A stretch of 64,000 nucleotides of DNA from Macrosoma leucophasiata (GCA_036365455.1 JAWQUS010000007.1:22832001-22896000); one strand, 5' to 3'; numbered from the stretch's first letter, positions 23,101-31,703 are shown. Notes: generated by a model not told the origin, from the sequence alone. Numbers and translations: made by a program.

Positions 23101-25815
23101 ATCTTCTTCCCGCATTTTCACCTGCAGAAACATCTCTTTGATATCTGCTACCACAGCGATTGGTTTCTGGCGGAACCGCAGAAGTACTCCAAATAGTGAC
23201 TGCAACAGATCTGGTCCCGGCAGCAACTCGTCGTTGAGGCTTTTCCCTTGGCATTTGGCAGCGGCGTCAAAGACCAGCCTTATCTTCTTCTTGGTGGGGT
23301 GTGTCACGGCGAAATGGGGCAGGTACCATTTCTTCTTCGATGCAGATTCATGTTGTACTTCTTCGGCATAGCCGCTGTCGAGAAGATTCTTCACTTGTGC
23401 TTCGTATTCCTGCTTCAATGCCGCGTTCCCGTCCAATTTCCTTTCGATGTTCTTCAATCTGTTCTCGGCTTGTCTGTAGTTATCTGGCATGGTTCCTTCT
23501 TTGTTCTTCCAGAGCAAGCCGGTCTCGAAGCGCCCATCGTCCAGTTTTCTAGTGGTTTCTTCTAAAATTGCCAGAGCCTTTTCTTCCATATCTGTCGTCG
23601 GTCGGCGTGGCTGGATTCCTAATGATTCCACGGCGAAGTGTTCTTTGACGATCTTCTCTAATTCTTCTTCCTTTGAAGATACGTGCGCGCAGGTTACGAA
23701 GTTCACCGGTCTCGTTCCATCGGACCCGTGTAGCACCCACCCGAGGTAGGTCAATGATGCTACGGGTTGACCTCTTTTCCCTTTGCGTGTGGCTCTGGAC
23801 ACGATGAGCTCCCAATTGTCTTGTCCGATCAATAGCTTGGGTGACTCTCTTTCATAATATAACTGGTCCGTCATTGACTTGAGATGAGCGCATTCTTCTA
23901 TTCTTTTCTTGTCTAGTTTCTGAGGCGTCAGGTTAATGTTGTCTATGGTTCGTGCCCCAGAAATACTTCTTTTCTTTGTCTGATGCAATCCTTTTATCTT
24001 CACGCTAACTCTCATGGAGTCTCCTTTGGTGATGGTCTTTCCTCCCACCGTTTCCAGAGTGAGTGCTTCCACGGGTCCCTTGAGGCCAATCTGCCTTGCA
24101 ACCGTGGCATCGAGCAGCGTGACGGTTGATCCCTCATCCAGCAACGCCAAGACTTGGGTAGTTCCTCTTGGTCCATACAGTTCAACGGGAGCCATCTTCA
24201 AGTACGCCTTGGCTGTCCTTGCCGTATTCACTGATAACATGACGTTGTTCGCAATTTCTTTTTTCTCTTCGGGCTTCGGGATATCCCCGCGGTCTTCATG
24301 AAGCACGAAGTGATGCCATCGCTTGCACACCTTGCATGGAGGACGTCGGCATGTTTCTTTACGATGTCGTCCTTGGAGACATTTGAAACACAATCTTGAC
24401 TTGACAGCGGCGTCCCATCGTTCCTTCATTGGCAGCTGTAGAAACTTGCGACATTCGAGTAGGTGATGATCGTTCTGGCAATGTGGACAGGTCTTCTTTT
24501 CTTCGGTTTGTTCCGAAGCGGCGTGTGCAAATTGACGTCGTGGAGGCTGACGCGATTGATGCATAATTTCTTGTGTCGCGTACGGTCCACATCGGTCTGC
24601 TTCCCTGTTGAGGAACTTCATCAATTGCACCAGGTCTGGATCTTGATCCGTAGCATCGGCGGCGAAGTCGTACCACCGATATTGCAGTACCGCTGGCATC
24701 TTGCTCACGATGATTCGTACCATCTCTGGTGAGTGCAGGTACTGAGGTTTTCTTAGCCCCCGTATAGTCGCGACGGTGTTGTTCACTTGGCTGGCGAACA
24801 CGCAAATGTCACGTGCGTTTTCATGGATCCTGGATAGACTCTTGACTTTTTCTAATTCCATCAGGATCAGGGCTTCTGGTCTTCCGAATCTTCGACGAAG
24901 GGCTTCTAGTACTTCTTCAGGTGGGCACTCCGAATATAACAGGCTCTTGATTGCCTCTCTTGCTGTGCCCTTAATAGACCGCCGCAGCCGCGCCATATTC
25001 TGTGCTTCCGTAAATAGCGGTGCGGTGTCTTCATAAACCGTCCTGAAGGCGATCCATTCATCGCTTCTTCCGTCGAAGCCGGGTAATTCATGCACGTAGT
25101 TAGGTTGCGATGCTGATACATGTCGTGGCGCAACACTTATTGCTTTAACGATGGCCTCCGCAAGTTCCTTATTTCCATTTCTTAATGATTCCGCTTGGTC
25201 TTCTGGCTTGACGGCGGCTGCGGCGGCGGTGGTCGTCGGAGGTTGGCTGGCCCGCCCCTTCCCGGACGGTTCCTGCCGGTGCCCCTCCCCGGGCACATCT
25301 CCTTGATGCCCCTTCCCGGACACCCTGTCCACCGTCGACTGCACCCACGTCTGGACGTTCGACTCCCAATCTTTTTCTTGTTCGATTTCGGAATCTTCGT
25401 TTTCAATCTGGACCAGCTCCCATTGACTCTGGGCTAGTGCCGCAGCTGCCTTTGCTTCTTCCAATTGACGACGCGCCAATTCCATTTTGGCTTCCAATTC
25501 TCGACGCCTTGTTGTCTTCGTAGAACGCGTCTTATTTCCCGTTGCCGTCGTAGTAGGTGCAATAGGGGCAGCAGGAGCAGCAGAAGCGGCAGGAGCAGCC
25601 ACCACAGAGTCTTCTTTGGTTTCCGTTCCCGACGTCACTCTTGATTCGTATGATGTGGTGAGTGTGCCTTCTGTGTTGGTGCTCGAAGATCCCGTTGTTC
25701 CTGAAGATTCCGTTGTTCCTGAAGATTCCGTAGTCTCTGGAGTCTCTTCTGTGGCGCGGGGTGCAGCCGGCCGGTCCGCTGGTGAATTTCCTCGGTGGCT
25801 CCTGGTGACTGGCAT
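20098..25815 (-). CDS. BEL/Pao Gag-Pol polyprotein, intact
   Basis: A single uninterrupted 1,905-residue frame encodes the element's structural and replication proteins. Order seen: low-complexity N-terminus and charged coiled-coil-like segment (about 100-150); Gag region of the DUF1759 type around HELPGFDG (243-250) to 410; three zinc knuckles (443-459, 476-489, 494-506); aspartic protease with LLDEGSTVTLLD at 558-569; reverse transcriptase with LVFDAAAK (847-854), VADIKEMF (889-896) and YMDDY (968-972); A17/Pao region; RNase H with FVDAS, RLELQAAL, WSDSST and NPADD (1147-1270); integrase HHCC zinc region (about 1489-1518), then core D1561, D1623, E1673; C-terminal DUF5641-like domain (about 1725-1850). 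The start is the first ATG after an in-frame stop, 41 nt from the PBS, in gccgccgccATG context. Gag and Pol are fused without a frameshift, and no env follows. The stop lies inside the 3' LTR. Confidence 0.95.
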   Translation of the reverse strand: MPVTRSHRGNSPADRPAAPRATEETPETTESSGTTESSGTTGSSSTNTEGTLTTSYESRVTSGTETKEDSVVAAPAASAAPAAPIAPTTTATGNKTRSTKTTRRRELEAKMELARRQLEEAKAAAALAQSQWELVQIENEDSEIEQEKDWESNVQTWVQSTVDRVSGKGHQGDVPGEGHRQEPSGKGRASQPPTTTAAAAAVKPEDQAESLRNGNKELAEAIVKAISVAPRHVSASQPNYVHELPGFDGRSDEWIAFRTVYEDTAPLFTEAQNMARLRRSIKGTAREAIKSLLYSECPPEEVLEALRRRFGRPEALILMELEKVKSLSRIHENARDICVFASQVNNTVATIRGLRKPQYLHSPEMVRIIVSKMPAVLQYRWYDFAADATDQDPDLVQLMKFLNREADRCGPYATQEIMHQSRQPPRRQFAHAASEQTEEKKTCPHCQNDHHLLECRKFLQLPMKERWDAAVKSRLCFKCLQGRHRKETCRRPPCKVCKRWHHFVLHEDRGDIPKPEEKKEIANNVMLSVNTARTAKAYLKMAPVELYGPRGTTQVLALLDEGSTVTLLDATVARQIGLKGPVEALTLETVGGKTITKGDSMRVSVKIKGLHQTKKRSISGARTIDNINLTPQKLDKKRIEECAHLKSMTDQLYYERESPKLLIGQDNWELIVSRATRKGKRGQPVASLTYLGWVLHGSDGTRPVNFVTCAHVSSKEEELEKIVKEHFAVESLGIQPRRPTTDMEEKALAILEETTRKLDDGRFETGLLWKNKEGTMPDNYRQAENRLKNIERKLDGNAALKQEYEAQVKNLLDSGYAEEVQHESASKKKWYLPHFAVTHPTKKKIRLVFDAAAKCQGKSLNDELLPGPDLLQSLFGVLLRFRQKPIAVVADIKEMFLQVKMREEDRDSLRFLWRGDQRNGTPKEYRMTSVIFGAACSPSAAIFVKNKNATEHQEEYPEAARAIERNHYMDDYLHSFGTSQEAVEIASQVSLIHKKAGFELRGWASNDEEVLKTLTPEENSKEVELGTKEEKTLGLRWFTKGDEIGFRTCLRNIHEEVVEQKRVPTKREVTSAVMSTFDPLGLASPVLIQGKKLIQSIWRSGVGWDDNITEEDNKIWSDYLDSLQLLKDLRVPRCVTQSNTEGELHVFVDASEEAYACAIYLRQRDEDGGHRVTLLAGKARVTPLKPVSIPRLELQAALLGSRMARSIEEELDIMVAKKIYWSDSSTVLAWIKSDPRTFKPFVAHRLAEIEDTTKPQEWRWVPTAQNPADDATRNVPRDFGSNHRWFHGPAFLTLEEEDWPKPRTIKTEPTGEEKEKPIVGTTKTVDKHPTPDPVRFSSWTRLVKTTARVLQFVDLCRKKKLPVNVSRKSERQDPTWKSNKKKAKVATKPVNKKTQERRLIPLEPDQMKTAEKILLRRSQEESFHEEVRCVEKMKPFERNSKLKKLDVVIEDGLLRLRGRIDAARHVRQDKRPVVLDSKHYITRLLIAHYHEEFNHGNHATVINELRQRYWILGLRSAVRSTVHRCQWCKVYRGTPQLQPMGNLPLERLRHGEPPFTCTAVDYFGPMIVTVGRRHEKRWGALFTCLTTRAVHVELAASLSTDSMILALRRMTARRGMPRTIFSDNGTNFVGANKELQEAFASLNKDDLITAAERMSIKWKFIPPGAPNMGGAWERLVRSIKTALAVTLKERHPREEVLHTLLLEAEHLVNSRPLIEADEDTEEGALTPNHFLIGRSCGTRLGAFTDDDLTDRRAWRVAQRLTDHFWSRWVKEYLPTLIPRRIDARAATRDLQCGDTVLIVDSTLPRGTWPRGEVVRTYPGPDGRTRVLEVRTAGGVLKRPSSKLVLLVPAQRDKERTTVEIDGRASTSEPDCGEAAIAPSREHRVAGLGVGASHEGEDVGDDHGQR
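20126..20136 (-). other. Polypurine tract of the BEL/Pao element
   Basis: On the element strand, GAGGGGGAGGA lies directly before the 3' LTR, where plus-strand DNA synthesis is primed. It is inside the Gag-Pol reading frame. Confidence 0.85.
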
Positions 25816-25856
25816 GGCGGCGGCAGTAGTCCGTAGGTCTGGTGTTCAACACGAAG

Positions 25857-25874
25857 ATCCGGCTCGAAGGACCA
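25857..25874 (-). other. Primer-binding site matching tRNA-Tyr
   Basis: The plus-strand sequence atccggctcgaaggacca equals the 3' end of insect tRNA-Tyr as I recall it, including the added CCA (18 nt), so the element strand would pair with that tRNA. It starts five bases inside the 5' LTR edge. The tRNA assignment is from memory of tRNA-Tyr acceptor and T-arm sequence. Confidence 0.75.
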
Positions 25875-26505
25875 GCAGATGTCGTGGGGCGCTCTTCTAG
25901 CGAGCTATGATGCAGTGACGTACGTACTGCACCTGCGAACCACCACGACCGTAATGTGCGGGCGTTTGAATGTACGGGCGGACCTATTGTCCGTCCGGCG
26001 CCGGATGCCCGCTCGTAGTGTTGACACCGATGGCGGTATACGCCGGTCTGGATCTGCGCCGCCAGTGAGAGGGGTGGAGGTGCGGGGAAGGGGTGTTTCA
26101 GTAAAGAAACAATCGGTTACATGTGATATGACCGAAAAGCAGGCCAGCCAAGCCTTGGTAACCCTACCCCGACGACCTAATTCTATCGTACAATCACTGG
26201 GGTCTTCCAGTCTTCCAGTCCTTCAGGTTCACTTTTTCTTCTTGTTACTTCACTTGTTTTCACTTGTTTTCACTTGCTGGAGACCATGTCATACTTTCGA
26301 ATTCGCCCTGAGCCCTATTATTCGAACAATACCGTAAAGAGAGCCTCATTTTTTGGTCGTATTTTGCCCGAATTTGTGCTTATTTTTTGCTATGGCTGAC
26401 CTGGTTTTCTTTCTTTATTTTTAAAATTCTCATAGTTACATACATGTGTTATACATATTTACAACCGTTACAGTTTCCTCTATTATTGTACATAAGTTTT
26501 ATTAA

Positions 26506-26517
26506 TATTCATAAAAG
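26506..26517 (+). repeat. LINE target duplication, left copy
   Basis: tattcataaaag occurs here and at 30914-30925 after the poly(A). A preceding a could belong to it; the last ag could instead be the first bases of the LINE. Confidence 0.85.
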
Positions 26518-26702
26518 TGATCTTTGAATTTTCGCTGAGAGCAGTCGTTGCACTAGCGCGAGTGAAAAGTGCTGACTTACCATAACAACGTTGTCACTAC
26601 GGCCTGCCGCGATGACCCAGTTATCATTGCGTAAGGCCTCACGTCCGACAACATAAACATTCGTTAAGGCGAAGCTACTTTTTATTAATAATTATTATAA
26701 TA
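26518..26702 (+). promoter_or_regulatory. LINE 5' UTR with probable internal promoter
   Basis: Jockey-type elements are transcribed from an internal, TATA-less promoter. AGTCG at 26543-26547 fits the downstream promoter element pattern RGWYV and would be at +28 to +32 if transcription starts at the A of AGT at 26516. The start site is inferred. Confidence 0.4.
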
Positions 26703-28019
26703 ATGGCTTCCCCAAAAAGTACTAATATTAAAATAAAAACTGAAACTGAGCAGTTTCTATACAAATGTTACTCTGAGGAAAAAGCAGAACGAGAAAATCT
26801 TGAAGGTATTGTGACGCAGTTGCAAAATCAAATTGAAAACCTTCAACAACAACTGAAGTTTTTAACAGAGCAAAAAGACGCAGGTAATGCAATTACCAAA
26901 GAAAAGACCACTTCACCTGCTGAATACAATACAGATGAAGAGGAGCTCGCTAAGGAAACAGAGTGGGTAAGAGCGAAACAACGGAAGAAAAGGAAACTGA
27001 CCACATCCCCCGCTCAAGTTGAAGAAGACAAAGAAAAAAGCCTCAACGCTTCAAGAAATGAGAAAGAAAAGGTTCGAAAAGTACCACTTCCACCACCCAT
27101 CATTGTGGATGGTGTTAAGGACTATCAGTCCTTTTATGATCTTCTTTCGGAGAACCACAAAGAAGTCTTGTTCTCCGTTAAAATGATGAATGGAGAAGCT
27201 GTAAAAATAAATGCTGCTAATGATGAGTCATACAGAGCCATCACGCAGCTCTTAACCCATAATAAATGCCTTTGGCATTCTTACGAAAGCAAGCAAGTTC
27301 GACCAATAAGAGTGATGGTAAAAAAATTGCACTTTACTTGCAGTCCAGAAAGAATTGTTGAGGAGTTGCAAGACAAAGGCTACAAAATTGAGGAAGCAGT
27401 CAACAAACTGAGATGGAGTGACAAAACACCACTCAACATGTTCATGCTCACTTTCAAGAATGAAGAGGACATTAACAAAATATATGACATAAAGTCTATC
27501 CTAGGATGCAAGGTTGAGGTGCATCCAATAAGAACGTCTAAATTAGTTCCACAGTGCAAGAGGTGTCAAGCTTTTGGACATACTCAGAGGTACTGTTCCA
27601 AAGAGCCTAGGTGTGTGAAATGTACAGGCAAACACCTAACCAGAGACTGCACTAAATCAGCAGAAGAGAAACCAAAGTGTGTGCATTGTGGCGCACCTCA
27701 CCCTGCAAATTATAGAGGGTGTATGGTCGCAAGAGAAATGCAAAGCATTAAAAATAAAACATTGAAGAAACCAAGTAGTCAACCAGTGCAAAACAAAATG
27801 TCGTCAACCATGGCCAAGAAAACCAAGGAAGTTAGCAAGAGTTTAACTTACGCAGGAATCGTAAAAGGCACTACAAAGACCGGCCACAATAACACACAAA
27901 AAGGCAACGCCCTAGAAGAAAAACTTGACCGGATCTTAAGCGTCATCACCGCTTTTGATGAACGACTCCAAAAACTTGAACAAACAAGTCAAGTTAAAAC
28001 TTCTACGTTTCGAAAATGA
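26703..28019 (+). CDS. Jockey-type LINE ORF1, nucleic-acid-binding Gag-like protein
   Basis: 438 residues. It should coat the LINE RNA and act as a chaperone in the ribonucleoprotein particle. Visible parts: a predicted coiled coil rich in E, Q and L (about 25-57); a basic segment AKQRKKRK (91-98); a PRE_C2HC-like domain region (about 200-280); then three cysteine-histidine knuckles, C285-C288-H293-C298, C304-C307-H311-C316 and C326-C329-H333-C340. The second and third have non-standard spacing. The C-terminus is again coiled-coil-like (405-428). The start is the ATG at 26703, the first in this long frame. The stop overlaps the ORF2 start as ATGA. No internal stop or frameshift. Assignment rests on knuckle pattern and context; it is a typical length for this clade. 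Confidence 0.9.
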   Translation: MASPKSTNIKIKTETEQFLYKCYSEEKAERENLEGIVTQLQNQIENLQQQLKFLTEQKDAGNAITKEKTTSPAEYNTDEEELAKETEWVRAKQRKKRKLTTSPAQVEEDKEKSLNASRNEKEKVRKVPLPPPIIVDGVKDYQSFYDLLSENHKEVLFSVKMMNGEAVKINAANDESYRAITQLLTHNKCLWHSYESKQVRPIRVMVKKLHFTCSPERIVEELQDKGYKIEEAVNKLRWSDKTPLNMFMLTFKNEEDINKIYDIKSILGCKVEVHPIRTSKLVPQCKRCQAFGHTQRYCSKEPRCVKCTGKHLTRDCTKSAEEKPKCVHCGAPHPANYRGCMVAREMQSIKNKTLKKPSSQPVQNKMSSTMAKKTKEVSKSLTYAGIVKGTTKTGHNNTQKGNALEEKLDRILSVITAFDERLQKLEQTSQVKTSTFRK

Positions 28020-30676
28020 CTAACTCATTAAATATTATGGAATGGAATGCCAATGGACTACTACAACATCAAAATGAGTTACAAGTAGTCCTAGATATAC
28101 AAAATATAGACTTATGCTTAGTGTCTGAGACACATTTCACTAAACAGTCGTACATCAGATTTAAAGGGTACAAAGTTTATCATGCACTACACCCAAACAA
28201 CACTGCAAGAGGTGGTAGTGCTGTTATAGTTAAGGAAAATATAGAACATCATGAGGAGAGAAAATTTGAATACCCAGAATATCAGGCTGTAGTCGTAAAT
28301 ATAAAAACTAAGCGTTACTCTTTTTCTGTAGCATCTATATATTTCCCACCAAAACATTCCTTGAAAAAAGATGAATACATAAGTCTTCTTATAAGCCTTG
28401 GCGAGCGATTTATCATTGGTGGCGACTTTAACGCTAAAAATACCCATTGGGGCTCTAGACTCACCAATACCAAAGGCAAAGAATTGCTTAGTGCCATAAA
28501 AGAAGCGAAGTGCAGTTTTTCATCTACGGGTAAGCCGACCTACTGGCCCACCGATCCACAAAAAATACCTGACCTAATAGACTTTTTTATTCATAAAAAT
28601 ATATCAGTCAACTACCTACAAGTAAACGAAATGAATGATATGAACTCCGATCACTCACCCATAATTCTAACACTAAGTGAAAACATTACATATAAAAATT
28701 ATAACATAAGGCTCGTAAATAAGAAAACAGACTGGGCCAGTTTTAAAACAGATTTGGATGAGTCTATAAAATTGAACGTCCCATTAAAAACTCCAGAACA
28801 ATTAAATATAGAGGTGGAAAATTTTATAACTAACATCCAACAATCAGCGTGGAACAGTACACCAACAACAGAGTACAAACCAAGGGCAAGAACATATCCT
28901 AGAGACATTTTAGATCTCTTACACAAGAAAAGATTACAAAGAAGCAAATGGCAAATGACAAGGTTCCCAGGAGATAAAAGGTTGCTTAATAATCTTACCA
29001 AAAAGTTAACCAGAAAAATCAATGAATACAACAATAACAATATGAGTTATTTTATTACAAAGCTAACCAGTGACCGAAGTACCGATTACTCACTTTGGAA
29101 AGCCTCTAAAAGTTTAAACAGACCAATAATACATATTCCACCAATTAGGGGTGAAAATGGAACATGGGCTATTAACAACCAACAAAAAGCCAAAAGATTC
29201 TCAGAACATCTTGAAAATATCTTTAAGCCGAATGAGAACCTATCAAACGATCTTCTTGAGGAAAACTTTATCCAAGAAGAGCTAATTATAAAACTTGTGA
29301 CATCAAACGAGGTAATCAAAGCAATCAAAACAAATATCAGCCCAAAAAAATCTCCAGGATATGATTTAATTACAGGAGAAATCTTGCATAATCTACCTCG
29401 AAAAGCTATCGTGAAATTAACAACTCTAATAAATGCTGCATTCAGACTAACATATGTCCCTGATTTGTGGAAAGTGGCAGAAGTAATAATGATAGCAAAA
29501 CCTGGAAAGCCACCTCATGAAGCAACGTCGTACAGACCAATTTCTCTACTGCCGGTTCTTTCAAAACTGTTCGAGAAACTTCTTCTAAGACGCTTGAAAC
29601 CACTTCTGGACGCTAAAAACCTTATTCCTGAGCACCAGTTTGGATTCAGAGAAAAACACTCTACTATAGACCAAGTACATAGAATAACAAATGTCATTGA
29701 AAAAACACTAGAAGACAAGAAAGTTTGTACAACAGTATTTTTAGATGTGGCACAAGCTTTTGACAAAGTCTGGCATGAAGGTCTTATTTATAAAGTCAGA
29801 ACTATGTTGCCGAAACAATTTTCTGATATATTAGAATCTTATATAACCAATAGAGCATTTAGAGTGAGACAAGAAAGTGATTATTCTGAACTCAAAGAAA
29901 TAAAAGCTGGGGTACCACAAGGTAGTGTCTTAGGTCCGGTCCTGTACCTATTATACACATGCGATATCCCAAATTTAGAGAATAATATAATTGCTACCTT
30001 CGCTGATGACACTGCTATAATGGCTACAGGTCAAAGTCATGAAGAAGCAGGAGAAAAAGTTCAAGAGGCTCTTAATGTTTTAAATAACTGGACTGCAAAA
30101 TGGCGCATCAAGCTAAATGAAACGAAGTCGGTCCATATCGACTTTACTAACAAAAGACCACATTATCTCCCGTTATATATAAATGGACAACAAATACCAT
30201 ATGCGAACACAGCTAAATACCTAGGTATGACGCTTGACGCTAAGTTGCGCTGGAAAGCTCACGTCAAGAAGAAGCGAGAAGAGCTATGTATTCGCTATAA
30301 TAAGATGTATTGGCTTCTTGGAAGATACTCGCCGCTGTCGATACACAATAAAATATTATTGTATAAGCAAGTCCTCATGCCAGTATGGACTTATGGTATT
30401 CAGCTGTGGGGTTGTGCCAAAAAGAGCAATGTACAAATAATACAACGTTTCCAGAATAAAGTGCTCAGAGACATTGTAAATGCGCCCTGGTATGTACGCA
30501 ATAACGATCTCCATCGGGACCTGAAAATGGATTTCGTAGATAACGTTATAAGAAAATACGCCGAAGCCCATGAAAAAAGGCTTCATCATCATGTGAATAT
30601 TGAGGCTATCCAGCTCCTCGACAACACAAACCTAGTGAGAAGACTTAAGAGAACTAAACCTTTTGAGTTAGTGTAG
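28016..30676 (+). CDS. Jockey-type LINE ORF2, endonuclease and reverse transcriptase
   Basis: 886 residues. It nicks the target DNA and copies the LINE RNA onto it (target-primed reverse transcription). N-terminal APE-type endonuclease: MEWNANGL (8-15), SETHF (37-41), RGGSAV (65-70), GGDFNA (135-140) and SDHSPI (211-216), which carry the usual Asn, Glu, Asp and His active-site residues. Reverse transcriptase: SYRPISLLPVLSKLFEK (505-521), FLDVAQAFDKVWH (575-587), AGVPQGSVLGP (631-641) and the catalytic FADDTA (662-667), then thumb region KYLGMTLD (734-741). No RNase H domain is seen after it, as expected for this clade. The ATG shares bases with the ORF1 stop (28016-28019), suggesting translation by termination and re-initiation. 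Length is close to that of Jockey-type ORF2 proteins. Intact, so possibly active. Confidence 0.93.
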   Translation: MTNSLNIMEWNANGLLQHQNELQVVLDIQNIDLCLVSETHFTKQSYIRFKGYKVYHALHPNNTARGGSAVIVKENIEHHEERKFEYPEYQAVVVNIKTKRYSFSVASIYFPPKHSLKKDEYISLLISLGERFIIGGDFNAKNTHWGSRLTNTKGKELLSAIKEAKCSFSSTGKPTYWPTDPQKIPDLIDFFIHKNISVNYLQVNEMNDMNSDHSPIILTLSENITYKNYNIRLVNKKTDWASFKTDLDESIKLNVPLKTPEQLNIEVENFITNIQQSAWNSTPTTEYKPRARTYPRDILDLLHKKRLQRSKWQMTRFPGDKRLLNNLTKKLTRKINEYNNNNMSYFITKLTSDRSTDYSLWKASKSLNRPIIHIPPIRGENGTWAINNQQKAKRFSEHLENIFKPNENLSNDLLEENFIQEELIIKLVTSNEVIKAIKTNISPKKSPGYDLITGEILHNLPRKAIVKLTTLINAAFRLTYVPDLWKVAEVIMIAKPGKPPHEATSYRPISLLPVLSKLFEKLLLRRLKPLLDAKNLIPEHQFGFREKHSTIDQVHRITNVIEKTLEDKKVCTTVFLDVAQAFDKVWHEGLIYKVRTMLPKQFSDILESYITNRAFRVRQESDYSELKEIKAGVPQGSVLGPVLYLLYTCDIPNLENNIIATFADDTAIMATGQSHEEAGEKVQEALNVLNNWTAKWRIKLNETKSVHIDFTNKRPHYLPLYINGQQIPYANTAKYLGMTLDAKLRWKAHVKKKREELCIRYNKMYWLLGRYSPLSIHNKILLYKQVLMPVWTYGIQLWGCAKKSNVQIIQRFQNKVLRDIVNAPWYVRNNDLHRDLKMDFVDNVIRKYAEAHEKRLHHHVNIEAIQLLDNTNLVRRLKRTKPFELV

Positions 30677-30878
30677 TGTTAAAAAAATAATAGTGTTAGT
30701 GACTTATTTTGCATAATCACACGAACAAAGTGACTTCCCCTTAAGACATACTAAGAAAGTGCCAGTGGACATTTACTTAGAAATAATTTTATTAGAAGTT
30801 TAAGTTAGCATAAAATTGCTTATTAGTCTTTTAGGCTAGATTGTAATTTTAATAAGGTTCAAAAAAGGACCTTACGTT

Positions 30879-30882
<4 letters not shown>
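30677..30882 (+). other. LINE 3' UTR
   Basis: About 206 nt from the ORF2 stop to the A run. No canonical AATAAA directly before the tail; the nearest variant is aataag at 30851-30856. Confidence 0.7.

Positions 30883-30913
<31 letters not shown>
30883..30913 (+). repeat. Poly(A) tail of the LINE
   Basis: 31 uninterrupted A residues, followed by the right target duplication. A long clean tail supports a recent insertion. Confidence 0.9.
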
Positions 30914-30916
<3 letters not shown>

Positions 30917-30925
30917 TCATAAAAG
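30914..30925 (+). repeat. LINE target duplication, right copy
   Basis: tattcataaaag, same as 26506-26517; the BEL/Pao LTR continues from 30926. Confidence 0.85.
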
Positions 30926-31451
30926 GACTAAAAAATTATTCGTAAGTAAATATAAAAAATGTAACAATTTTCCGCGTATTTCTTTAAACATTTCTTAATA
31001 ACTTTTAAATGCCATGATCAATTATTATAAAAAGTACATAAAAACAAAGAACAAATATTACTCTATCAGAAAACAATACACAAATAAATGTACATTTAAA
31101 AAGGGAACCTAAAACATACGTAAAAATAAGAAAATGATAAAACATAAAATAATAAGAAAATTAAGTTTCCTGCCTATATCCTTTACATGATCGAGGTTTA
31201 ATTATATAAAATGACTTCCTATAATAAATTCTTACATGACTAACATTATTTAAAGTTGATATAAGGCAAAGAATTAAATCGTATCCAGAACTATCGTACG
31301 AGGAGAATGTCTATACATAGCTATACATCTATACATGTTATTTACTTTCTACAAACGTTACGCGAAGACTACTTTGACGTACACTTGCACTTTTGGTCTT
31401 TGTCACACAAACACATTCATTTATCACCTTTGTCCGTGGTCGTCGCCGACA

Positions 31452-31456
31452 AAGGC
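31452..31456 (+). repeat. BEL/Pao target duplication, right copy
   Basis: aaggc, same as 18957-18961. Confidence 0.85.
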
Positions 31457-31469
31457 AGTTACACAACAC

Positions 31470-31600
31470 TGCGATGCGATACGATATCGTCTGATATGTT
31501 GAAAGTAAGGTCACCTGAATCGCATCGCAGCAATTCGCATCGCAAGATTCTGCGATGCGGTGTTGCATCGCATCAAATCATAGTTTTGTGTGGGCGTTCT
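31470..31600. repeat. Short repeats of gcgatgcg type
   Basis: gcgatgcgat, gcatcgcag, gcatcgcaag, gcgatgcggt and gcatcgcatc alternate in both orientations for about 110 bp and can fold into hairpins. No gene seen. Confidence 0.6.
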
Positions 31601-31703
31601 AAAAGCGATAAATATGAACGGTAGGCAGGTACTTACTTTTTAAACATTTTGTAACTATTTTTTGGTAATAAAAGATCATGGCAATATTGGTAATGAAAAA
31701 ATA

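Larger units (their letters stand above)
26518..30913 (+). mobile_element. Full-length Jockey-clade non-LTR retrotransposon
   Basis: About 4.4 kb with 5' UTR (185 nt), ORF1 (26703-28019), ORF2 (28016-30676), 3' UTR and a 31-nt A run, flanked by a perfect 12-bp duplication. Both ORFs are intact. Gag-like ORF1 with CCHC knuckles, an APE endonuclease plus RT in ORF2 and a poly(A) tail fit the Jockey clade. It is inserted head-on into the 5' LTR of the BEL/Pao element, so it is younger than that insertion and probably among the youngest in the window. Confidence 0.92.
18962..31451 (-). mobile_element. Complete BEL/Pao LTR retrotransposon with a nested LINE
   Basis: Minus-strand element: 5' LTR 25880-31451 (split by the LINE at 26518-30913), PBS 25857-25874, one Gag-Pol ORF 25815-20098, PPT 20126-20136, 3' LTR 18962-20125. 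Both LTRs are 1,164 bp once the insertion and one copy of its duplication are removed, and they read the same wherever I compared them. They begin TGTCG and end CGACA. The flanking aaggc duplication is perfect. No env-like gene follows pol. An intact ORF plus apparently identical LTRs means a very recent insertion. The nested LINE now interrupts its 5' LTR, so this copy is probably unable to start normal transcription. Confidence 0.93.
25880..31451 (-). repeat. BEL/Pao 5' LTR, split by a LINE insertion
   Basis: Two parts, 25880-26517 and 30926-31451, together make 1,164 bp and match the 3' LTR at 18962-20125 without any difference that I noticed. In element orientation the break is 526 bases from the outer end of the LTR. 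Confidence 0.92.

Noticed and set aside
20009..25900. Many plus-strand and other-frame ORFs across the BEL element
   Set aside because: They are shadows of the minus-strand Gag-Pol frame.
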